From the NCBI GenBank assembly GCA_035772785.1, contig JAOCPU010000020.1, positions 310,001-374,000 on the forward strand: DNA of 64,000 bases, read 5' to 3'. Below, piece after piece: positions 33,607 through 45,974 of this stretch (the first letter of the stretch is position 1; each line of letters opens with the position of its first letter). The translations under genes and the position numbers were made by a program. The notes beneath the pieces were generated by a model. It worked only from the letters and a program-made list of their open reading frames with translations, did no database searches and had not been told where the DNA came from. The DNA is from Phlebiopsis flavidoalba (Eukaryota; Basidiomycota; Agaricomycetes; Polyporales; Phanerochaetaceae).

Positions 33607-34870
33607 TCAGGCATGGGCGAACGATGAGGAGCGCGCGCGGAGGCCGCTCTTGGAGTAGGGCTTATATCGAGGGATTGAGAGGCCCCCGGACTTGACTGAC
33701 GACAGACTGGGAGTCCTCATCATCGAACTGAGCATTTTACGCGCCGAGCGCTGGCGGCAGATGTCGGGCGTCGTCGGGCTGCGTGGCGCGAGTCTCGGTG
33801 ATGAACACGTGTTCGGGTCCATATGAGTGTCGGCCTGTGTGCGGCGTCAGCCAAAGGCTTGGTCGCGCTTGGTTCTAGGGGTGCTTACGTTTGTGGGACG
33901 GCGCGTTTGCGCCAGATGAATAAGAGGCGGCGGCGACAATGGCGGCAAGCCCGACGACGCGCAGAACGTACCGGCGACGATGGCTGCCGATGTACTCCTT
34001 CTGGCTCGAAGTCGTGCGCGAGGTCGCCGTTAACGGCAGCTTGTGTGAGGGACGTAGCCTCTGCGACTGCCGGCGGGATCCAGTACCTGCCGGGATCTAA
34101 TAATCAGGAAATGGTCTACGGCAGGTGGGGATCAGGATTGCGTTACTCGATGGTTGGGTAACGATCGCAGCACGGGCCGTCACTATATCGACCCACTCTT
34201 CCGGCCATTCCCGATGGTGGTGGTTAAAGGATCTCTCGTCACAGATACCGGGAAGAGTGAGCCGTCATCGTGTGTGAGCCCGCTTCGCCAAGGTAGTAGT
34301 CGACGAAAGAGACCACATTGAACAGTGTCCGACCAGAGGTTCAGGGTTCGGTACGGCGTCTGGTCGTCGACCTGCACGAAGAGGACGCCGCTCGCGTTAG
34401 TGTGTGCATGCCTTCTACCGTGATGCGATTGCCTGCGCACGCAGCGAACGCAAATCCATGAGGATCGCCGTACATAATGCGAAAACACTGCGCACTCACC
34501 GACGAAGTTGATAGTCGCCGAACGCGGCGTTCACCTCTGCCGTAAAGTGGTCGACGGTATGGCAGGCCTCGTTCGTCCCCGTGTGTGCCAGGCCTGGGCG
34601 GGTCATAATGCACGCCAGTTGTGTAGAAAATCAACGACGACGAGCTCCGACAGAGGTGCCCTGCGCGACGGCCATGCACGGCGAGCGTCGCGCGAGGAAG
34701 GACAGGGCGGCGACGGGGGCTTGGGGGGAACATGGCGGGAGTGGCTGGGAGAGACTCGGACGTCCCTGAGAGACCCGCCAAGTTATAAGGCGGATGCAAA
34801 GCGCTCCAGGGCAGCCTTCACTCACCGGATGGAGTGCGCAAGGGGGATGAACCTTTGGTAAGTCTCTCAC
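33607..34870 (-). CDS. Hypothetical protein, possible membrane segment
   Basis: Minus-strand islands in changing frames: GDPHGFAFAACAGNRITVEG (near 34430), LFVQVDDQTPYRTLNLWSD (near 34340), then RRYVLRVVGLAAIVAAASYS (near 33970), which is hydrophobic after basic residues. A GT..AG intron (about 33839-33890) is followed by GPEHVFITETRATQPDDARH and an acidic FDDEDSQSVVSQVRGPL. No family recognised. The Ala-rich hydrophobic stretch may be a single membrane anchor with a short polar tail. The 5' part (34500-34870) is Pro/Arg-rich and uncertain. Confidence 0.4.
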
Positions 34871-35861
34871 ACGCTCGCCGGCTATGAGATAAGTAGGGCC
34901 TCTTCATCAATTACTTCGCTCTATGACCGTCTAGCCCGCGCAAGCTAGGTCATATCGACTGGCAGATGGATCAGCTAGGGCTCGAGATCGGTGCAGATGT
35001 TGTCTGCTCTTTGGATTGCTCAAGTCGTCGTGAGCTCAGCCTCGAGGAACCTTGGTACTTGTGAGAGGCGCTCAGATGCGCGCCCTCGTCCCGACGCGTC
35101 GGGATTTCAAGCCCCGCCGAGGTTTGTTTCTTTCTCCGCTCAATTCTGTCCGCCGGCATCCCCGCGGATCATAGCGGAGTCGACAATATGAAGCCCAGCC
35201 GCCAAGCAAACACTGTGCGCGGTGGCTGCCGTTGAGCACACCCTGCACAGTGCCGTAGTTCGCAAACCGTGATGAACCTGGCTACCACACCGTATGTATA
35301 TGGGTGGGCATTTCTCCCACATCGCAGGGTATATTCTTGCAGACAAGGCCAAGACTAAGACGCGCTGTGAAGTTATTCTCCCTCTCCAATATTGCCTGAT
35401 ACGCTCATGGGTCATCACTCTGTTCACACCAGGGGACCTTCGATGGACCGCATTGGCTTTCCGCTGTGAAGCATAACTCACGATAGATTTGGGCATATTG
35501 GTAAGTACAACAGCTTCGTCATTCGGGGATCTTGTAGTCTCACCTACCTTGTATTTGACAGCGATTTTGACTGCGTACACTTGCGTTTTATCTGGCACTC
35601 CGAGTTCGTACGTTGTTGAGGAGAGCAGATCTCGGCTTCCTCAGTCGGCTTCGGAGACGGCACTTGCCGAAGGGGGCACCCTTTCGCGGGTGGCTCAAAA
35701 AACGAACATGGTATATCTTCCTTCAGGTCCAAACCGTCACTGCGCTGCGCGTAGTGTTCGCCTTTCTTTCAACCACACTAACTCATACTCTTCCCTCACT
35801 GGGCTCGTCAGTATATCTCCACTACACATTACACCTTAATACGTACACTATCGCCCCTTTC
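34871..35861. other. Spacer without recognised gene
   Basis: Only short overlapping frames. The last 150 bases before 35862 are C/T/A-rich, as in a fungal 5' leader. Confidence 0.4.
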
Positions 35862-36803
35862 ATGTCCCTCTACACTCTTCCGCGGGACCTCACTAGCTCA
35901 ACTCCAAACACTCGCTCGTGTTTCGACTCCCCTCCTCGTGCCGGATGCGAGAACATCAGCTTTACGAACGATCAGTCCGCCGGCTCAGATGTTGCAGTGT
36001 CTCGCCGTCCATGCTTCGACACGCAAAGGACGGGTTTCAACGGGGTCCCCTTCGCCGAGTGCCGCACAAAGCATATTCAGAGCGTGACGGTCTCCCCGCC
36101 ATTCTTGTCTCCGCTGCAGAAACCCTCAAGTGGCCACAGGTTCTCGTCAACCCCTCGGCGCTTTGAACTTGAGCACCCCCGCGCCCATCCTGAGGTCGAT
36201 TCTCTAAAAAAACGGGCCCTCAAGCAAGCTCGCGACCTCCGTCTCCTGGTCGGAAACAATCCAAGAGCGCCCTCCCACCGACGCTCGCAAGCACAAGACC
36301 CGCCCGTCCCCGAAAAGAAACAAGACATTATCTACGAAACCGCGCGCCAGCCCTACCCTCTGCGCGCCGCGCCTCCCGCACCGATCGTGGCTCCCGTGCC
36401 GGCCCCGACGTTCGAATACGCGGCGCGCTTACCTCGCAGGCTTTGTCCCTGGCCCGTCGCTCCCGCGCACAGGCTGCCGCGTCATGGACCTGGCCCCCAG
36501 CTCGACCGCTCAGACTCGGGAAGCTCGCTCTCTGACTCAAGCGCGGTCTTAAAACAAGTCGACGAGCGGGGATGGTCTTTCAGTGCTGCTTGCGACGTTC
36601 TGCGTCTGGTTCGTCCTTGGAGAAAGAGAAAGAGGCTGACAAGGAAGAGTCTCTTGGTGGTTCGACGGCGCATTCCGACCAGGTTTTGGAGAAGACTTCT
36701 AGGGACTAGGATTTGGCGAATCTTTCAAGTTAGCGGTTGGTCTCGACGCGGTTCATTTGGCCTCTGGAGCGGCGTTGTGCTAAATCTTACCGGATTCCGC
36801 TGA
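35862..36803 (+). CDS. Hypothetical Pro/Ser/Arg-rich protein
   Basis: The longest uninterrupted frame in the window runs through here. It is open from 35613, but I prefer the ATG at 35862 (MSLYTLPRDLTSSTPNTRS), which follows a pyrimidine-rich leader. The middle has a charged helix-like stretch (VDSLKKRALKQARDLRLL), followed by Pro/Ala-rich sequence (APIVAPVPAPTFEY) and a Ser/Asp patch (LDRSDSGSSLSDSSAV). After about 36560 another frame becomes more protein-like (SASGSSLEKEKEADKEESLG), so a shift is likely and the printed C-terminus may be wrong. No domain recognised. It is probably a disordered intracellular protein. Confidence 0.5.
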   Translation: MSLYTLPRDLTSSTPNTRSCFDSPPRAGCENISFTNDQSAGSDVAVSRRPCFDTQRTGFNGVPFAECRTKHIQSVTVSPPFLSPLQKPSSGHRFSSTPRRFELEHPRAHPEVDSLKKRALKQARDLRLLVGNNPRAPSHRRSQAQDPPVPEKKQDIIYETARQPYPLRAAPPAPIVAPVPAPTFEYAARLPRRLCPWPVAPAHRLPRHGPGPQLDRSDSGSSLSDSSAVLKQVDERGWSFSAACDVLRLVRPWRKRKRLTRKSLLVVRRRIPTRFWRRLLGTRIWRIFQVSGWSRRGSFGLWSGVVLNLTGFR

Positions 36804-37106
36804 GGTTGCTACCGAAGAGGCGAGAGGGAGAACAATTTTATGGTCACCACATGTGTATATATCTCTATGCGCCAATGGCACGACGCTTGGGGTCTCTTGT
36901 AAACTCGTCTGCGACGCGGGAGAGAACCTCATGCACATTCACTCAATTGAAACGCATAGCCGGCTCGTAACCTATTACCGGCTGAGGCGCTCCTTGTGTT
37001 GGTGTTTACACAACGTTCAGACATGTGAAAGAAAGTTGAGAGCAGATTATATTGTACAGTAGACTAGAATCCACAGAGAAAGAGTACACATAATTAAGTC
37101 CATAAT
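36804..37106. other. Convergent 3' spacer
   Basis: AT-richer sequence between the 35862-36803 gene and the BAG gene; probably 3' untranslated regions. Confidence 0.5.
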
Positions 37107-39156
37107 TTACAATTCCTCCAGTTCGGGAGTCGACGCTCTCCCCACTCCTTCAACTCGCCTTCCGACACCTCACCAAGATTAACAAAGCTCGTCATCTTCC
37201 TCCTGCTCGGAGTGCACTGGGCGAGGGGTCCGGTATCGGGAAGGGGGATTCAGCGAGGGCTGCAGGAGGAATGAGGGAGTGTCTGTGTCAAGCGATGGGA
37301 GAAGACGTCGTGGATGCGGGCTCGTCGGTTGGAGGGGGACAGAGATGCCTCTGCATGTGCACCAGATTCGATCACGGAAGTCGGTTCGGGGTCGACAGAA
37401 GATACAGCTTCTTCCGCCACAGTCAGTTCGTCAGATGGACAATTGTCGAGGCTGACTGGGGCTTCGAAAGATGGCGTGTGCTGGAGCTATGGACCACAAA
37501 AGGCTCTTCCGAGGACGTCGTTTGTTGTGGCTGTGGTTCGTGGTCGAGAGTAGCAATCGAGGAAAGCGACTCCTCGGTCACGGCCTCAGCGGCCGCAATG
37601 GGTCCGACTACGACCTCGGTAGACTCGGATGCGACGGGAGCGGAAGACCGAGTGTCTTGTTCCGGAAGACGGTCGACATCGGAGGACACTTCGGCAGTAG
37701 CAGCGTCGACAAGAGTCAACGGCTCCGCAGGTGCATCATCGCTTCCTGTTGCAGCTTGACCTGTTCCACTGGTGCATCGACAGGAAGAGTGTCAACGACA
37801 GCTACCGCTGGCTCGATAGCGGCATCCGTAACCTCCACGGCGGACTTGCTTCGTTCCCTCTCGCGACTCTCCTCCACTCTCCGTCCGTCCCACCTCCTTC
37901 AGGGCCTCCTCAACGCGTCCGACAACACCCTTCCTGCGACCCCTCACTTCTTCGTCTCCCAAAGCTCTCGACGGCGTCCAGCTTCTCGAGTAGACCGTTG
38001 AGCGCGTGCTCGTAGGCATGCACGGGCCTGTTCTTCGCGGGTGTATGCGAGGTCGGTCTCGGAGTCGGAGTCGTAGCCGGGCGAGGGGGGAGCGGAAGTG
38101 AGGTCGAGGTCGGAGGGGAATACGAACGAAGACCGGAGGGTGTGAAGATCGCCCTCAATGCGCTTGATGGCGTCCAATGAGAGGGCACGTTGGTTGTCTT
38201 CTACAACAGGTGTGGGTTCTTCCTCGGGTTGCTTGGGTTCTACGCTCGGAACAGGGGTCGTGGAGACGGAAGGGGCGAGACTGGGACCTCGAAGTGGACG
38301 CTCTCTTTCCTCGTGCTTTGGTTGAGGGAAAGAGAAGGGGATGGCGGGAGTCTCGCGCGCCTTTCACTTTCCCTTGCGGTCGACAGGCTCAGAGCGAACG
38401 GGATCCAGTTGCCAAAGGAGATGCTGGAGAGTGTCGAGCACGTCGGGTTCAGACTCGCTCTCGAGGCGCTGCTTGAGCGAAGCATGCACAGCCGGGGTCT
38501 GCGGCTTCGAAGTGGACGGCTTCGGGGTGGACGGTTTCGGGACGTGTTCGGCAGGGTGGGAGGTCTGCATGGAAGGAACAGATGTGATGAGAATCGAACA
38601 GTTGGTAAATGCATAGTGTAAACGTACAGCACACCTCAGGCTGACGAGAGCCAAACTGGCTGTTCAACAACGCAATCCAGTACTCCTGGTCGCGAACGCT
38701 GGGCTTCTCTGCGCTGTTCAGCTCCGGCGCGTGCTCCCCTGACAGGGCAACAGCAGCCGCACGGGCGCGTTCCGCTTCTTGCCTCTGACGGAGAAGTTCA
38801 GCACGTCTGCGTGCGGCTTCTAGCTGAAGACGTTCTTGGTATTCCGCAGCACCAAACGGAGTACGGCCAAAGGGGTACTCTTGATGCTGGGGCCGTTGTT
38901 GGCCGTAAATGGCCTCGACTAGCTGAGCGACATCGGCCTGACGGCGTGCTTCGGCTTGTTCGCGGCGTACATGTTGAACACGTTGGAGGTACTGATGTTC
39001 CTCCTCGCGCTGACGGAGTGCTTCGGCACGGGCCCGAGCGACAGCGTAGTCGTAGGCCGCACGCTGAATGGCAGCCTGAGCTGCACACTCATAGTCGTAC
39101 CCGTAGCATGAAGGGTAGTTGAAGTGAAGTGCGGATGCAGGGGTGAGAACGAACAT
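37107..39156 (-). CDS. BAG-domain protein (Hsp70 co-chaperone type)
   Basis: BAG domains bind the Hsp70 ATPase domain and speed nucleotide release. The first exon (39156 to about 38635) encodes a Tyr/Ala start (FNYPSCYGYDYECAAQAAI) and then a long Gln/Arg/Glu/Ala-rich helix, likely coiled coil (EALRQREEEHQYLQRVQHV), ending RDQEYWIALLNSQFGSRQPE at a GT..AG intron. Pro/Lys repeats follow (PKPSTPKPSTSKPQTP). The candidate BAG helices are LDAIKRIEGDLHTLRSSFVF, then YEHALNGLLEKLDAVESFG and GRVEEALKEV (37870-38175). An acidic Ser/Thr tail ends NLGEVSEGELKEWGE and ELEEL-stop. Shifts occur near 38600, 38350, 37990, 37790 and 37150. The BAG call rests on helix pattern and overall layout. Confidence 0.72.
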
Positions 39157-39529
39157 TTATGAGATGAGAGTGTGATGCGGTGGAGAGTGATAATGCGAGA
39201 AGGCCGCCATGGTGCAGGCTTTTGTAGGTAGACGGGAGGGTTGATCTGTCAGCATGGCCACACACGTAAGCCCGACGCGCGTACTGACGAGGAGGGCGCA
39301 GTCGCTGCGCGAGGAATGGAGGAGGTTGTGGAAAGCAGCAGAGAGGCGGCGAATGCGGGCGAAAGTGCGAGAACATGCCACGCGAATCTCGTAAGCCACG
39401 ACACCGTTTGTGGCGCAGGGCGCATCAATTTAGTAAGCGCATCTACGTCATCGGGACTACAGCGCATAGTTTTCCAATGCGTCGGTACCCTTCGGTAACC
39501 GCTGTTACTAGCCACATGCACCCTTCCAT
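39157..39529. other. Upstream region of BAG gene
   Basis: Probable promoter of the minus-strand BAG gene. No gene seen. Confidence 0.5.
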
Positions 39530-39907
39530 TTAGCTGGCGAATAAGTTATTAGAGTCTAAAATACTAATAAATATGCGACCCTGATCATATTGAGTTTCCA
39601 CCTCTCTCTTCTGAGCCGTATGCCTCGCAAGTAAAGGACAAGCCCCCACCGTCAAGAGCGCAAGAAACCCAAACACCGCACCAAAACAATATTCAACGGC
39701 GAGGTTTGCTTGAAAATTGAGAGTTAAGAAACTTCTAAACTTCGCAGGTTCCCTACGCATGACAGTGGAAGGCGCACCTAGCAAGGGACTAACTGGACCA
39801 CTGCTAGTTGTAGTCGGAAAACCCAACGGTTTGGCACAGCGTGGGAGGAGACTGACATGCTTGATTGGGGAGGGAGATGCTGGGATGAGCTTGAAATACT
39901 GTTGATG
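39530..39907 (-). CDS. Possible C-terminal part of a membrane protein
   Basis: One frame is open from about 39907 to the stop at 39530. It has a polar stretch (SPIKHVSLLPRCAKPLGFPT), then LAVEYCFGAVFGFLALLTVG, a good single membrane helix, then a polar tail (HTAQKREVETQYDQGR). No upstream exon could be linked. I do not recognise it. It may be a relic or a chance frame with a hydrophobic patch. Confidence 0.25.
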   Translation of the reverse strand, partial: HQQYFKLIPASPSPIKHVSLLPRCAKPLGFPTTTSSGPVSPLLGAPSTVMRREPAKFRSFLTLNFQANLAVEYCFGAVFGFLALLTVGACPLLARHTAQKREVETQYDQGRIFISILDSNNLFAS

Positions 39908-41733
39908 GGGCTATTACAGCACCCAGACCAGTCTGATACGACTACCTTGCCCAGCTCTAACGCTTTGTGTTGTCCATGTTCACCATCGTGACGGTATGGT
40001 TGAATGTTCCGCTTCAGGTTACTAGAAAAGTACTGCGTGTAGTTTGTTCTGAGAAATCGACAAGTGGCTCAGGTACACGAACAACTCACTAACAGTACAT
40101 CGGTCCTATACACTGGCGCGAGCGGTTGAACACCTGGGCGGGAGCTCCGTCAAGGGACAAACACTATACCGTCCATGATCTGACCCGGTACTACCGTATA
40201 GTGCAACAGCATCACCCAAGAAGTCGACCGAGACTGAAGCATAGGTAGAATTCGTGTGGCTGGCAAAATGGGGATTAGCCATTAAAGACCGGCTCTACAG
40301 TCGCAGAGCATACCGCGAAGGCCGATTGCGACGGAGTTTGCTCCTTGTGTGCGAGATTCCATACTCCTGAGTACGTACGCTATCGCTTTCGCTGAGGTCT
40401 AGGGTTTATTGGTCTGATACGTTCTGCATAGTCCGAATCTTATCATCATCCCACTCAGCCTGACATAGGAGTAATGTCTGACATCACGTTGCATTGCCAT
40501 CTCCCAGAGTAACAAGTATATAATCTAAGTCGACGTTATGGCGCTGCGATATCGGGGCGTGTTGTTCAGGCTAATCAACGTGCTCGCGCCCTGACTTGAT
40601 GGAGCTTTTCCCGTACATGAGATGTTGAAATTCTGGCGAACTTGTGAGTTGAGAACCATCTGCGGGTCTCCGATTGTGCCGTCCAGAGTGACATCAAAAA
40701 AGCCCTACTCACGTATAATTGCCACAGGGGATTTCGGGAAGGTCTTTGCGTGTGAAGACTCACATGATTGACCCTGAACGCTCCAATACATATACACGGC
40801 AGTGCCGTTGAACGTGAGGGAAGCTGAAACCCTTTGCCGTCACACAGAGTATTTCAAGTATAATTCGACAAGAGATCGTGGATATCGGACTCTCACGGAT
40901 TTGTTCAAGAGTGATAAACGTATCGTTTAAAATACTGTGACAAGGTGGGATCCTGAATGGGACGATTTGTGTCTGTCCACGGTCCCCTTATATACAATCA
41001 CAGGATCTATGTCATCAACTAATCCAACTTGAGAAGGGCGTTGTTTATTGACGTTGTAGGCAGCACTCAAACATGGTCAGGTTGTAAACGGCCGCATGAC
41101 GAGTAGTGGTTCAGGAGCTACTGCGAAGCGAGGTGGTTCAATAAAAGAAGACGTCGAATTATTGAGCAGTGCAGACTGTCAACGACTCCAGGTAAAATCA
41201 ACAACGGCCGAGTATTTGATCCGCTTGGGCCACACAGGACACGCAAAGCAATGAAAAAAAATAGCTCCGCCAACGTGAGCCACCGCCTCTCGACATTGGT
41301 ACCTAAAGAAAGGTAAGTGTCATCCATCAAAGCGAGTTCCACGCGGTGAGTCGTCACCGAATGAACTAGGACCGCCGCCTGCGAGTGTGGAAAGCTTGTA
41401 CAATGCCAATGGACAGCGCAACATTAGTTTTTTTGTTTCCTTCGATAATTTCTATTGCAACTATCTGTCGTTCTAGTTGGATGAGGCTACTTGGGAAGGA
41501 TATTTCAGGAAATAATCGTGGATTGTAAATGATCGTGAGAATAATCTTTGGGAACTCCATGTCAGAGTAGCGTAGTCCACGGAAAGTAGAGAACAGTCCG
41601 AACGATCTTACAAAGGAGTAGAGATTGAAAAACAATGAGTTAATCAATTCGGTTTCCTGTCCTTCTTCCAACTCATCTCCGCAGTCTCGTTAAGCATCTA
41701 GATGGGGCAGTTTTGCTGCATCAGAAGCCGGCT
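39908..41733. other. Gene-poor region, no recognised gene
   Basis: A minus-strand frame at 41366-41671 (101 codons) is AT-rich and includes SDMEFPKIILTIIYNPRLF, which could be an exon relic. A minus-strand frame at 40575-40763 is unconvincing. No tandem or inverted repeat stands out. Confidence 0.4.
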
Positions 41734-42447
41734 TTACTCAGGCAGGACTCTTGCCGCGTTTATGTTGAGGCACGCCAACAAACTAGATCCGCCTTCTGAT
41801 ACAAAACGAGGCCATAAGGTGTTTGGGTTCCCACCCAACTTCTCCATCGCGGTTTCGTAGTCAAATACGTAGGCCCGAAAAAATTCCTGTTCGTCTTGCA
41901 TGCTTGTGTTGGAATGCCATTGTGCGCCACAGTAACTCAGCAAGGCCGACCGGGAAAAGGCAATCCCTACGTACAGCATCAGCGGGAATCATCCGATGAA
42001 CCAAAAAGTGACTTATATTTCGCCCCCGCACGCTTCCGGCGACTGATAGATTCTACGGCGATGCCAGCGGTGCGTCGACATATAGATAGGCTCGGTGTTC
42101 AGAGTCGGAAGTCGAGACCGCTGGCCGGGGGGAGCAGGCGCGTTTGTTGGAGATGTACAGAGGTAGAAACTCCTGCTTTGTATTCCAGACTAACAGCCAC
42201 AGTCAATACGCTCAGAGCATAGCTCTGTTTCCGGCTACAGTGCACGGCACCGTACCTCTTCGTATGCTTCGCGTAGAGCTGCTGTCTCGAGCGACTCTCC
42301 AACGTCCTTACCCGACCCTTAGGCCAAGAACCAGTAGTTGTTCCCTTCCCGACTCGTCATTTACGACAACGACTTTCCCAGGTGTACGGTTGCAGAATCA
42401 CCATCCCCGCAGCCAATCATGAAGTCCTGAAGCGAAGTACACGCCAT
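41734..42447 (-). CDS. Nudix hydrolase
   Basis: The Nudix box is visible near 42290-42335: GKDVGESLETAALREAYEE, matching G-x5-E-x7-REUxEE with the metal-binding glutamates. Such enzymes cleave nucleoside diphosphates linked to another moiety; this subgroup is often diphosphoinositol or diadenosine polyphosphate hydrolase, but the substrate cannot be told. The N-terminal strand reads AAGMVILQP, then VVVVNDESGREQLLVL, interrupted by one-base shifts. The C-terminal part ends YVFDYETAMEKLGGNPNTLW with a stop at 41734. A likely intron or unresolved stretch covers 41990-42140. The start is placed at 42447, with 42420 as alternative. The Gly after the second Glu pair is replaced in the current frame, consistent with a shift exactly there. 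Confidence 0.75.
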
Positions 42448-44159
42448 CGGGAAATCCAGGTGACGAGTCCTCTCGAGAGTGGACCTGAATTCTGATGTTC
42501 AGCTGGCTAAATGCGGGCTAGAATATAAGTTCGCTACTGTTTGACTGTGCGGATTCGGTCTGCTGCTAGCCTGAGTCCTGCCGTCGTCGGTTTCGTGAGC
42601 CGCCAGAGGTCAAATAGGACCGACAACACCACTCACCCCCTCTTCATCTATGGGAACTGTATCGAGTCCGAGGCTGTCCCTGATGTCTTCTCTATTTCCA
42701 TGGTTAGGCACAAGGCTATTCGATGGTGCCAGTCCACTCGAGGACTGAGGGTCTTGGCGGTCATTTCCAGGCTGCTGTTTTTGGTGGCAGGAGCCATCGA
42801 AGAAGGCAGACGACTTACATTTTCGTATGGACCGAATTCCACATACGACGTAGCCAGCTCAGTTCTCCCCACTGCACGCGCCAGTGTTCCGATCCTTATA
42901 ACTGTAACGTTGGTTGTGGTGCCGCGAATGAGTCCTTCAGATCCAACGGGCAAATGACTCCCGACAATGACTCCTCTAGCCGTGGTCCCGACGAAAGAAA
43001 TGAAGTTCACGTGGAACCGTGTATTGAGAACCCAGACCATTTGCTAGCTTTGTACTCGAGGAGCTGAGTCAAAGCTGGACGTTGTAGCACGAACGCGCGG
43101 TAGCAGCTTCAAACTAGGGCATCTATCCGTGAAAAAAAACATTATTGATCCGCGCTACGATTTTGCAATCATTATACCACTGTTCTTAGATATTTTAGGA
43201 CAAATATGCTCATCATGTCGTCACTTCGTCGGCAGCGCCAAATCTATTCTTCTCGGTCCGCCCACAACACATCGACACACTAAGTAACAGACCGTTTGAA
43301 CCATACTGGCACCCTCCGCCTCGATTGGTCAAGGCGCCGAATGGTTCTGGCATGAACGAAGTCTTTCCTGAGCTTTGTTTTTTTTACACCCTCATACTTT
43401 TCCATCTGCTTCAGTCGTGCGTACGTTCCGCAAAGCCAGGCTGTTGACGATGCACGATACCATGCCCCCAAACGTGACTGAGGCCACTTAGCCAAGGCTA
43501 ACGTGCTAGGCCGAACCCGATTGCGAACATGGGAAGAATGTATAATCCATATGGGCCATTCGGATGTTCAGGCTCTCAGGAGCCTGAAGAACTTTCGAAC
43601 CTCATGTGGTGCGCTCTCATCGCTCTTTGTCCAGCATTCAGTCGCACGCTTTTGTCTATCACTCATGATCACTGCACAGGTCCCCCATCCCGAGGCGTGA
43701 GTTACCGAGACGGAACTTCCACATGTTCGCATCTCCCCCAAGGCTCGCATCACCTTGTTTGGCCATGGACCTCATCATCTTTTGATACTGTCACGCCTTC
43801 TATGCCACACACGTATCTCGCGGACGGTTTCATAGTTGCTAGCTATGCGACCATCAGGTCTTGATTTCGCGCAAGTATACCCATATGCGTGTGGCGGTGA
43901 CATCCGAGAGGCCCCACCCTCCCTCATCTCGACCGCCTTGCCCCTCCGCTCGTCCGTCACGAGCAGGTCTCCTCCTCCTACCCTTCCGGTCGTTGGTGCG
44001 TCTGCGTTGTGTATCGCCGTCGATTGGAGGAGTAAGTTCTTTGAGTTCTACATCTACTCTACTTATAGCTGATTTGTGATGAAGCTTCAGCGATTGTGAT
44101 GCACTCTGCTCGCCATCGCATTACTCATCGAGAGGTCTTGCACAGAAGAAATTTGACCA
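42448..44159. other. No recognised gene
   Basis: Frames at 42541-42957 (plus) and 42648-43040 (minus) overlap each other, so at most one is real; neither has a known pattern. A minus frame at 43280-43495 is Lys/Arg-rich (RLKQMEKYEGVKKTKLRK) and may be an exon. Nothing else is supported. Confidence 0.4.
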
Positions 44160-45944
44160 TGCCCTTGACCAAGTCCGGCTCCCCAGATAGCCTCTCAGAA
44201 ATTGGATCTTCCTACACTATCGTAGGCTCAGAAGGACTCCGGTCCTTTTCCCTCAACTTCGTGTCCTCACCTTCGCCGACTTCCACCACTCCCTCCGAAT
44301 TGTCGCAGTTGAATGGACCAGTCATGTTCTCACACCCTAGCGTCATCACGTCGTCGTCGTCGGCAATGGTCCGCCTCCGCAGGGAGCTCGACAATAATCT
44401 ACAAGACTCAGTGCTACATCTCTCGCCTGGGCCAACTTTCAAACTTTCTCCGCTAAAGGACGTCAGCGGTCTCATCTAGTTCGTCCTCCGACAGCCTGCC
44501 CCCCAATCACCACAACATCAGAGACACAACGGTATCGACGAGCAGTGCAGACAGGTATGGTGCATGACATATTGTCTCACTGGCTGCTGAACTCTGCCAT
44601 AGTGTAACCCCGTCAACGCAACACATCGTCTTCGGGTATATCAAACATCTATCACGAGCTCGCCCGTATCATCGTCGTTCCTCGTTCACATAGAAGGTCC
44701 CGACGGCGCGTTGCTACATTCGACTCCCGATATATAAACGATACGACATTCAATTCAGCACCCGCGCTAGTTTCCAGCAGTGACTTGCCAAGGCATTTCT
44801 AGCTCGTTCTCGTCTTGGACAAACCCCTCGTCTTCGTCCCTGCCATCCCTCCTTCCTCTTGATGGAACAACGAGGTAAATAAGTTGGATTAAACTGATAA
44901 CATGATACGACGCTGACAGTACTCAAAGTCCGTCTTCATCCGTTCCGACTCTGACGGCGCTACTCCCTCCTCCAGCACGCCAGCTATAACTGCAGTTGTT
45001 TTTCCAAGTCCACCAAGCCCGCACAGGACGCCTGCACCTGCACCCCAAGCTGTGCCTTCTAATCCTCCTGTTACAACCATTGCTGGTACTTCGGGGGCCC
45101 AAGTCTAGCATCACTACCCACTACGTCCGAGGGCGCGTCGAAATCAGGAGAGGTGAGTATCATACAACCAGTACACGGAACCCCGCAAATCATGACTGAC
45201 CACTGACGTTTTCCCAGCTCTGTTTCACACGCTACCATCATTGCTGGCGTTACGGGCTCTTTTGGAGGCGTGGCACTACTCATTGGGCTGCTCTACCTCA
45301 TGTGCTGGGTGTCGTAAGAGGAAAAAGAGCAGAGACTCTATTGTTTCGACTGATCCCCTGTGGCGAAGGAGCAATCCTCAACCGAGGGAGTCTTTCGGAA
45401 ATGACCTAGATCTTCCTCTTCCTACACCACCCCCTCGAAGAGGTCATTCCAGCGGGCATGGACATGGTTCAGGTCTCAGATGATCCGTTCGGCGCTAAGC
45501 ACACCGACCGCCAAATCATGGTACCCGCATCCCCTCGATACAGCCGACACCGTCGATCATAGTCGATACAGCTCCCTTTGACTTCCTGCGTATACGGACG
45601 AAACACCGAGCTCTGCCCAACACGTTTCGTTCACCCCACCGATGTAGACATGACATCACCAGGATGGGACGCGAAGAGCTGTCAACACGCCCCGTTGATC
45701 ACCTGCTATCCCGCATCCAGAGCGCAAAGTACCGATGACTACGACGGAGGACGACCGCGACAGTCCTCCTATGCCGAGTCAGAATGGTGCCTCTGGATAC
45801 ACCCGACGAGAACTTTCGCCCTTAACCCTTCAGTCGGTGGATCCCGTGGATTATGTCGTCTCGAGGCATCAGCAAGTTCAGCAAGACCCTGTCATCAAGT
45901 GCACATCCGTACTTGTTCAGTCTTGGATCTGTTGCCTAACATGA
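44160..45944 (+). CDS. Single-pass membrane protein with Ser/Thr/Pro-rich ectodomain
   Basis: The N-terminal part (44160-44479) is Ser/Thr-rich (TKSGSPDSLSEIGSSYTIVG). A second Ser/Thr/Pro-rich stretch (TPSSSTPAITAVVFPSPPSP) lies at 44960-45105. After an intron at 45153-45217 comes one membrane helix (HATIIAGVTGSFGGVALLIG and LLYLMCW, 45230-45310), a basic stop-transfer (CRKRKKSRDS), and a polar cytoplasmic tail (NDLDLPLPTPPPRRGHSSG) that ends VDPVDYVV and a short tail, stop at 45942. This is the layout of the fungal SKG6/AXL2- or MID2-like cell-surface proteins that are common in mushrooms. Function unknown. A signal peptide was not found, and 44160-44740 might be a separate gene, because a TATA-like ATATATAAACG lies at about 44730. 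Confidence 0.5.
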
Positions 45945-45974
45945 GGTAACGGAAGCTGTACGGCTGCTCATGCC

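Noticed and set aside
42541..43070. Two overlapping frames of more than 100 codons on opposite strands
   Set aside because: They overlap in antisense, neither matches a known pattern, and I could not choose between them.
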